A DNA stretch of 64,000 nucleotides from Salvator merianae (taxonomy: Eukaryota; Chordata; Lepidosauria; Squamata; Teiidae), in assembly GCA_003586115.2 (NCBI GenBank), contig QVOM02000116.1, positions 34,809,946 to 34,873,945 on the forward strand, written 5' to 3'. The notes beneath the pieces are model-generated. The model was not told the DNA's origin. It did not search any database and was given only the letters and a program-made list of their open reading frames with translations. Both the position numbers and the translations under genes were made by a program. Numbering within the stretch: the first letter of the stretch is position 1; the number at the start of each line of letters is the position of its first letter. Below, piece by piece: positions 57,291 to 64,000 of this stretch.

Positions 57291-59139
57291 TCCCCACGGG
57301 GGAGGCTAAAATGGCCACCAGTTATGTGTTATGTAATGCTGTAACAGACAGCTGGGACTGTGGGATAAAGGCACTTATAGTCCCCTGCTTCACCATCCCT
57401 ATAAGCTAGCTTTATGAACACAGCTGTAACATCAGAGTTTTTGTTCTGCACAGGTTTTCTATCAGGCTAGGTAATATCATCCATGCAAAGGTTCTTGTTG
57501 GCTGGTAACTGGTTATATAACAGCCTATCATCTGCTCCTTGTATGTGATTGGGCAGCCAATTGAGAGGCGAGTAGTCCCTTAATTCATAAGGTGGGGGGA
57601 TATAGTGGAGCTTGGCTGGATCAGAGTGAGATTCTGATAACTGAATGGCTGTTGCCCTGCTCAAGGGACTTCAAGCAAAAGGACATCTCTTGCAGTTGAC
57701 CCTTGGTCATTGAATGCCATGCCCAGAAAGGCTAAACAGGGACACGGTTAAATGTCTGCTTAGAAGCAAAGGAAACTTAAAAACAAAACAAAGAAACAAA
57801 ATCCAAATCTTATGGGATAATATTTTCACTTTACAGGAAGTGTTTTTGTTTGCATGTTCTAATTTAGTGCTAGCATATTTTAATTTTCTGCCTTTTTCTT
57901 CAGAAGTGATTCATACTGATTTTTGTAGCTGTAGTTCCGTTATATTAAAATTTGACCGTAGTCGTGATTTTTAATTTTGTCAACACTTCACCTGATGTAT
58001 TTGTCAAATACTTTGGGTTTATAAGATGATAAGGAAACTAAGTTCTTCAAATAAACATGATGGGTTTTCAGATAACGAGTTTTGCATCTAGAAATAATTT
58101 TACAGGAAAAATGATTTCATTTTAAAAACATGTGAGTGTGGATGTATGAAGTACTACCTCCAAAAATAATGTGTTCTGCAAAGGTGTTTAGAAATGGTTA
58201 GTATTGTAGAAAGCTAAAAAAAGACTAAGAGATATGAAGAAAATCTGTTCATATACAACAGGAAATTTGTTACAGGCTTAACAGAGCTGGGAGGTAAATT
58301 GGCTCCTCTTCTGTCTAACAGAAAAAGAAGAGTATTTGATTAAGTTAAACAGGAGCTGTTTCTTTGTTCCTGACGAAAAGGAAAGCAGCTTTTTGCCCAT
58401 AAAACTGAGAAAGGCAGACCTGAAGAAAAAATCTATTAAAAACATAACAAAGAGAGGCACTTATGCTAATCCTGTCAAAATTCAGGGAGAATCCAGAGAA
58501 GTACATAAAGACTATATTCTTTTCCCCTCTACATAAGGCAGTGAAATAATTCAGCATAGCCTACGAAGACCGGTGATTTTTGCCCATTGCATATGGTAAA
58601 TTAAAAGCCTTATTCATTTTTTAAAAAATGACCCAGAAGAGTTGAATCTCTCTCTAAACCAATTAAATGTTGGCAGTTGTTTGGATGAGTCTATGAAGTG
58701 CTCCTTTTAAAGAGCAAGCATTAAAGGTCATAGAACTACTCTACAAAGAAAATATGAAAAATTCGCCTGTGATTGCAATACTATTTTTTATATCTCAAAA
58801 ATCAGCCTCTTCATGCAAGTGCAATATGCCAGGCTCTCTGATTCTCACCAGAGTCTCTCTCTCTTTTTTAAAAGAAAGCACACCTAGATATACAAATGAA
58901 TATAATTAGATTTGCCAACAAAATAATGAATATTTAGTTGATTGTCTCCCATAAGCCTCCCCCCAAACAGATCTACATATTACTGAAACTTCAAAATAAC
59001 ATTTTTACAAGGAACATCACTATTCTTTATTCCTCCTTGCAATAGCACACCAGGACCTAACTATATACAAGGTAATTCCTATTAGTACTAATTAGGAATT
59101 ATGTGATTTGTGGATACTGAAGCTGTTTCTAATCTTTAC

Positions 59140-59280
59140 AGCCAAGCCATATATGGCATTGGCCTGATTTCTGCATCCCTAAGGTATCCCAAAGTTGTAT
59201 AGCATAATCATATTTTTTTGAACTCCATACAAAAAATATATATTTTCACTTTGGTAAATGTGGAGGTGAGGATTACATAT
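59140..59280 (+). repeat. Interspersed repeat shared with 7.07-7.23 kb
   Basis: Shared, in order and orientation: ATTGGCCTGATTTCTGCA, TCCYAAARTTGTA, TCATATTTTTT and CTYCATA followed by an AT run. The type is unknown. Confidence 0.55.
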
Positions 59281-59639
59281 CTAAAACAATCTAGGCTCAG
59301 TACATTTCCCATGCCCCAAATGAGCTCAGCAGAAGCCAGTCCTGAGTTCTCAAAACAATATAGTTTCCCACACACCTTATCAGCATATCAAGACTAACCA
59401 CAAAGTGGGATTGCAGAATCCGAGAAAAGAGATAACAGGCAAGGCTGAGAATGAGAAAGTGATCCAGATGGAAGTGCAGTGGACAGAGTCCGGACACAGC
59501 CAACCAGTTCTGTCAGGTTGGAACTCTGCCTGGTTACATAAAGCTTAATCAATGTTCCTTTTCTCTACAGCCCTATCTACCGTCTTTATAGCAGTGAGAT
59601 AGAATTTTTGTATATCTCCAGTGTTCTTTGTTCCAACCC

Positions 59640-59735
59640 CACTCAAGGTAGCCAATGGTCGTGTAATGGGGATTGTAGTCTGGCAAACTCTGGACCACCA
59701 CAAATTTTCCCCATCCCTGCATTCCAGCAGCATTA
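59640..59735. repeat. Common interspersed repeat fragment
   Basis: GGGGATTGTAGTCTGGCAAA then CTGGACCACCACAAATTTTCC and CCATCCCTG resembles a widespread squamate repeat with 'GGGAATTGTAGTCC' and 'CCCCATCCCTG' phrases. Boundaries are unclear. Confidence 0.4.
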
Positions 59736-60795
59736 ATCCTGTGAAATGCAGCTGGGTGTAAACCCCGTTGTGCTCTGTGGAACACACTCTCTGCCATATA
59801 AGACAACTGTCTGGACCGAAGGAGGCACAGGCTCTTCCAATGAGCTGAATGGTGAGAAGACTTCTGGATTGTCCTGCAGAGTCCAAGAGAGGGGTAAAAC
59901 AATGGTTCCTGATCATTAGGTTTTGATCAGGATTAACCCTCCCGCCCATTGTCCTTCTCCCAGGCCCCACTATGCTGGCTTCGTCTAAGAGAAGCTTCCA
60001 GTGCAGGGAAGCCATAGGTAATAGCATTCCTTACGGCAGCCCATTCCAACTAGCAGCTTATTATTTTCTTTTTTCCTTATGTTTTATTGATGCTGTATTT
60101 TCAAGTGTTACCTGTTAGGTTTGCATTTTCTGTCAGTTAAAGATTCTGCAAAAGCCTTGAAGGTTTCTTAATGCAGATTTTTGACTAAGGATCTTTGTAA
60201 CAACAACAAAACCACATAGTACTGGCCATGCAAACTCTAAAACTTAAATTGGTTGCATTATTATACAGCAGGGGAAGAAAGAAAATTGTTCTACTGCCGT
60301 TACACTGAGAGAGCTCATGTCTGATGATTATCCTTTAAAGTCAGCATTGATTTGGAAGTCACCTTTGGTCAATCTTTATTTTCCAGATCAATAAATTTTT
60401 GTATTAACCTCTGTATACCAGAGAAAGACTTGTAAGCAACAGGATTTATTGGATGAATTCGGTAGAACAATTTATTTTCTTAAAATACGCAAAGAAGCTA
60501 GCCATTGTTATAAATCCGTGTTCTTTAAGGTGCCTTGGATTTGTGTGCATATTGGTTATTATTGCAGTGATAGAAAGTGACGGAATGAAACTGTATCCTC
60601 ATGCATAAAAGCGGGGAAGGTAGAAGGAGAGAAAAATATGTGAAGTATTTTTATGCCTTACACAAAAAACATACCAAAGCTTCCCAAATGTGGTGTTCCT
60701 GTGAATGTTGTGATAATAAGGACCAGAAGGTATTTAAGCATGGGAAAGTTAATTTAGGACCAAAATGGGAAACCTAGGGTGATTTCATGTTAGGG

Positions 60796-60886
60796 CAGCG
60801 GCGGCCGCTGGCTTTAAGCCCAGGTGTTTGTGCCCCATGCAAAGCGTGGCATGGCTGTTCATGGGGCCTCCGTACTGTCACTGCTG
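60796..60886. mobile_element. hAT-like palindromic MITE, copy 5 (half element)
   Basis: CAGCGGCGGCCGCTGGCTTTAAG at the left and CTCCGTACTGTCACTGCTG at the right correspond to the left arm of the 39146 copy up to its centre. The flanks TGTTAGGG and CATTAGGG agree at six of eight bases, consistent with an aged 8-bp duplication. The right arm appears to have been lost. Confidence 0.7.
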
Positions 60887-60891
60887 CATTA

Positions 60892-61238
60892 GGGTTGTGC
60901 AAAGTTCAGTTCATGTTCAAAAATTCAGTTGAACAATTTTTGCTCATGAATGGTTGCATCTAACTGCACATGTGGTTGTATGAATATTCAGAAATTCAGT
61001 TGAACTGGTCTCTTGCTCACAAACACAAACAATTTGCTCGAACTATTCACGTTCGCTGTATTTTTGGTCTTGAAACAGGCTTTTTCAATGGAAAAAATGT
61101 TTTTTTGTTTTCAAACAAGCTTGGAATCGGATGCAAACAAACCTTTTTGTTCGATTAATTGGTTTGCCACTGAGCTGAACAAATGGGTGCTCGGTTCAAT
61201 GGTGAACTGAACATGTAACTTTTATTTGTGTGCATCCC
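60892..61238. mobile_element. TA-flanked MITE with GGGTTGTGCA ends
   Basis: GGGTTGTGCAAAGTTCAG at the left and, from the other strand, GGGATGCACACAAAT at the right form imperfect inverted ends. TA sits directly outside both (60890-60891 and 61239-61240). GTTCAGTTCA and its inverse TGAACTGAAC lie just inside each end, and AATTCAGTTGAAC is repeated internally. A Tc1/mariner affiliation is inferred from the TA flanks only. It begins five bases after the hAT-like copy ends. Confidence 0.6.
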
Positions 61239-61240
61239 TA

Positions 61241-63190
61241 TTTCATATTGCCTGGTATGCCAGATCAGCAAATGCACTAGGACTTTCCCTTCTGAACACT
61301 GGGGCAGTCTAAGGGAGGACCCATCAGCGTACCGGCCACCACAGAATGGCCCTTATAAAGCACCCAGTTGTTTTTGGACTTCTGCTTCCATCAATCCTGA
61401 CTAGCATGGCCAAGGATCCGAAAAGATAGGTATGAGACTACTGTAGTGGAATAGCTGGAAGGTCAGGTTAGAACCAAAGAGTCTCTGATTTTGAATCTCC
61501 ACCAAATCAAAAGAGTTCAAAGGGTGATGATTACTGTCTCTCAGCCTAACCAGCCTCAGAGGACTGATAATAAAATGCAAGGGAAAAAGATAATGGATAC
61601 CATTTTGGGTTCCTTGGAGGAAAGGCAAGCAATGAAATGCCAGAAATATAGCAACAAGTAATAATAATAATAAAATCTGGAGGATCATAAATTTCCGCTC
61701 CATGACACAGATCAGTTTTTGTTTCTCAGAAGCAAGATGGAAGGGCATAGAGCCATTCCGTTTTGGGTTCTAGCACTGGGTAATCAAAGATTTAGTGCTT
61801 TAAACGAGGAAGATCTACTTAACTTTCATGACTAATAGTCCTTGACAGACCTAATAAGAATACAGCAACTTGGAATGCCCCATCATAAGCACTTACTGAC
61901 TTATATCTGGGCTCTTAATGGAGTAAGGTCATACCAGTAAGTGTTCCTTTATTCAGCACTGTGGATGAAAGGTGTAAAGGGTAAGGATAAAAAGGGAAAA
62001 AAAAGTCAATTTCTTACATTCTTGAATGGGAAAATAATATTGAATTACAAGACAAGGAAACATCAAAGGCCCAAACTAACTTCCTCTGAAATCAATGGGA
62101 ATTGCTCTATCGATTACACTAATGGAAATTACGATTGGCCCAAAATCATTAGAAATGGCATGAAGAGCAAAGAAATAAGGTAGACAAAGCTTGTTTCAAT
62201 GTTTTGCAGGCAGAAAAGGCACTGCGAAGGCTGGGAGGCACTGTAAAGTTTAGTTTTCATTTCATAATTCAATAAAAGCATTTTAAAAGGTTCTCCACAA
62301 CCTCCAACTGCCTTTTTATTGTACTAAAGTCTGTAAGCCTTTCCTATTGTAAGTAAGCTTTACAGAACACAAAGCTTTATATGCTTTAGCTACCCTGACA
62401 TAGAAGATCTTAATAAGTTTAATGATCCAGATTATGTCAGGATTAAAGAAGGAATTTACTAAAAAGACACAGGCACAGAACAGTTCAAATTAAATGGCAA
62501 AGTTAAATATTGATCTCATTACTTAGGCATTATGACACTAAATGTAAGCAACTATCCTTCTGCAGTTATTTTCCTGTTTATGGCAGAAATAAATAATCAT
62601 TTTTTAAAAAAATATCACATGGCATTTATCAAGATTATTAGATTTGCAAACAATTTAATTACTAATTATCAAAAATAAATAACCTGAAGAGCAAGTTTCA
62701 ACAAAATAAGATGCATTTTGTTGCACTGACCATTGAAGAATTCTGGAATTGGAATTCATATGGCATTTTATATACTTTAAAATTAGATGCCTGCTTTGGA
62801 AGGTCCATGGAAATTCCCCTATACCTACATTTCCTTAATTTTCTTCTTCTTCTTTTTATTGTTTTTTTGAGAAAGATAATTTTCTTCTTTGTTGACGAAT
62901 GGGCTTCACTTTTAGATATGGAAACTCCAAAGAAAGAGAAAAGAAAGTTCCAAAAAAGGAAAGGACTGCACTGTAAAGTGTCTACATGTATTAGCAGACA
63001 CATTATAGTGGTGTGCATTGCATATCCATGTGAATCTAACTTTAAAGTTGTCTATATGTATTTTGGGACTCCAAAGTCAGCTATGAACATAGGATCTGTT
63101 TGCAGTTACCAGCTAGAACACTCTGATGCACTTGCCGGCCAGACCTGTCTGCACGCAAACACCACTGCAACTCATCCAGAGTTGCCTAAC
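61241..63190. other. Intergenic AT-rich DNA
   Basis: It contains a (TAA)5 run at 61659-61673. No gene or element was recognised. Confidence 0.5.
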
Positions 63191-63194
63191 CCCT

Positions 63195-63260
63195 CCCAGG
63201 AGTGATCCTGCTGTGGACAACTAGCTGTGGTTGACTAGTAGTGGCTAGATCACTCTTGGG
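63195..63260. repeat. Inverted repeat with CCCAGGAGTGATC arms
   Basis: CCCAGGAGTGATC (63195-63207) pairs with GATCACTCTTGGG (63248-63260), 12 of 13 positions. The 40-base loop contains CTAG repeats. It may be a MITE end or centre. Confidence 0.6.
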
Positions 63261-63782
63261 AAGGTCGTTCCACACCTCTTCTGGGTGCCGTGTGGCGAGA
63301 GGGCACGGGCTGTACGACTGTGCGATTCTTTCCACTCTGCTGGTCAATAATTCTAATGAGCTCTTACAGCCGGATGGCAGCTGGACTTTGCCCCTAATAG
63401 TACATTCACAGTGCCATAACAGTGCCCCACGAGCAATGCCAGTATCAAATTTACAAATTATGATTGCAAATCTGCACTTTTTGAAGAAAAGAAGGGATCA
63501 GCAAATATTTCTTGATATATAATAGTGCATACATGCTAATGCATGGATTGTTCTTGTGCAGAACTTTATTCTGTGAATGAAATAGTATCCTAGCTTTGTG
63601 AAGCAAAGAATAGCAGCAGAAACAATAGGAAGGCAAAGAAGAACTTTTATGCTTGGTATCCAATCACTCCTGCTCAGAAGCAAGCCTTTCAAAATACAGC
63701 TTATTTTAATTTTACATCACATGCAGAGCATTGTGTAGCTAATTTTTTTAAAAGAGACGCAGATAAGCAAAATACAAAGTGA

Positions 63783-64000
63783 GGCTGCCTCCAGACAGGA
63801 AGCGTCAATGCTGGGTCTAAAAGGGTCCCACGATTGCCTCTTGCTGTCCCTTGCCAGGTGCGAGAAGCAGTGTTTGCTGGCCCATATTGTTATCTTGCGT
63901 GGGGCTACCCGGAAGCCAGCCAAGTGCCCGCCCACTTTCTTTTGTTGTTTTCCCACACTTGGCTGGCTTCCAGGTAGCCCCATGCAAGTTAATAACAGAA
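63783..64000. mobile_element. Large foldback MITE, second copy, cut by window end
   Basis: It begins GGCTGCCTCCAGACAGG, comparable to the end of the 26745-27157 element. The hairpin pairs GTGGGGCTACCCGGAAGCCAG (from about 63900) with CTGGCTTCCAGGTAGCCCCA (to about 63982), around a loop containing CCCACTTTCTTTTGTTG. The arms are nearly perfect over about 38 bp. The right end lies beyond 64000. Confidence 0.65.

Larger units (their letters stand above)
52540..60795. other. Intergenic DNA with scattered repeat fragments
   Basis: Recognised pieces are a SINE body fragment (53110-53165), a LINE tail (56790-56880), a TGCA-rich stretch (57180-57290) and repeats at 59140-59280 and 59640-59735. A short GCCACA-rich run lies at 54711-54748. 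No exon of a known gene was seen. The open frames at 54444-54961 overlap in three frames of one strand, which indicates compositional bias rather than coding. Confidence 0.5.

Noticed and set aside
59545..60027. 160-residue open frame on -
   Set aside because: It overlaps a common interspersed repeat (59640-59735), and a second frame is open over the same DNA. No family resemblance was found.
62711..63205. 164-residue open frame on +
   Set aside because: Its composition reflects AT-rich DNA. There are no recognisable domain, splice context or homologue, and the end overlaps a foldback region.

Overview
The window looks like genomic DNA from a squamate reptile, more likely a lizard than a snake. 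The evidence is one recognisable vertebrate gene with GT-AG introns, the typical squamate mix of CR1/L2-type LINEs, tRNA-derived SINEs and many short palindromic DNA transposons, and an AT-rich background. No bacterial, plasmid or phage features are visible. The species cannot be fixed from sequence alone.

The only host gene I can support is the 3' end of SPAG6 on the + strand. Three coding exons (6680-6796, 8706-8851, 14703-14769) encode the last 109 residues of this axonemal armadillo-repeat protein. A stop codon ends at 14769 and an AATAAA signal lies at 14946. Everything upstream of 6680 is intron. From about 15 kb to 64 kb no further host exon was recognised, so this is intergenic, repeat-rich DNA.

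The most substantial element is a near-complete CR1/L2-type LINE on the - strand (about 39625-44070). Its 1041-residue ORF2 is uninterrupted, with apurinic endonuclease and reverse-transcriptase motifs all present. Upstream lies a 233-residue coiled-coil-like ORF1 that may be frameshifted near its end. Its 3' tail is an ATAA-type repeat preceded by a GC-rich hairpin. Decayed LINE relatives occur at 1.7-2.2, 34.7-35.7 and 56.8 kb.

Most other structure is non-autonomous DNA transposons. There is a GC-rich palindromic family with CAG...CTG ends and 8-bp target duplications (five copies). A 180-bp palindromic family with GGCYCTTTCTGCAC ends has two copies, both nested in older LINE sequence. A third family has GGCTGCATC ends. 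A Tigger/pogo-like element is flanked by TA, another TA-flanked element abuts a hAT copy, and several larger foldback elements are present. A 528-bp unclassified repeat occurs twice in opposite orientation 40 kb apart at about 97% identity, with an older third copy. At 31.1-31.6 kb a minisatellite alternates 34- and 29-bp units around the palindrome CTACAATTGTAG.

I found no operon, defence island or other cooperating gene system. The interest here is transposable-element biology and repeat structure.
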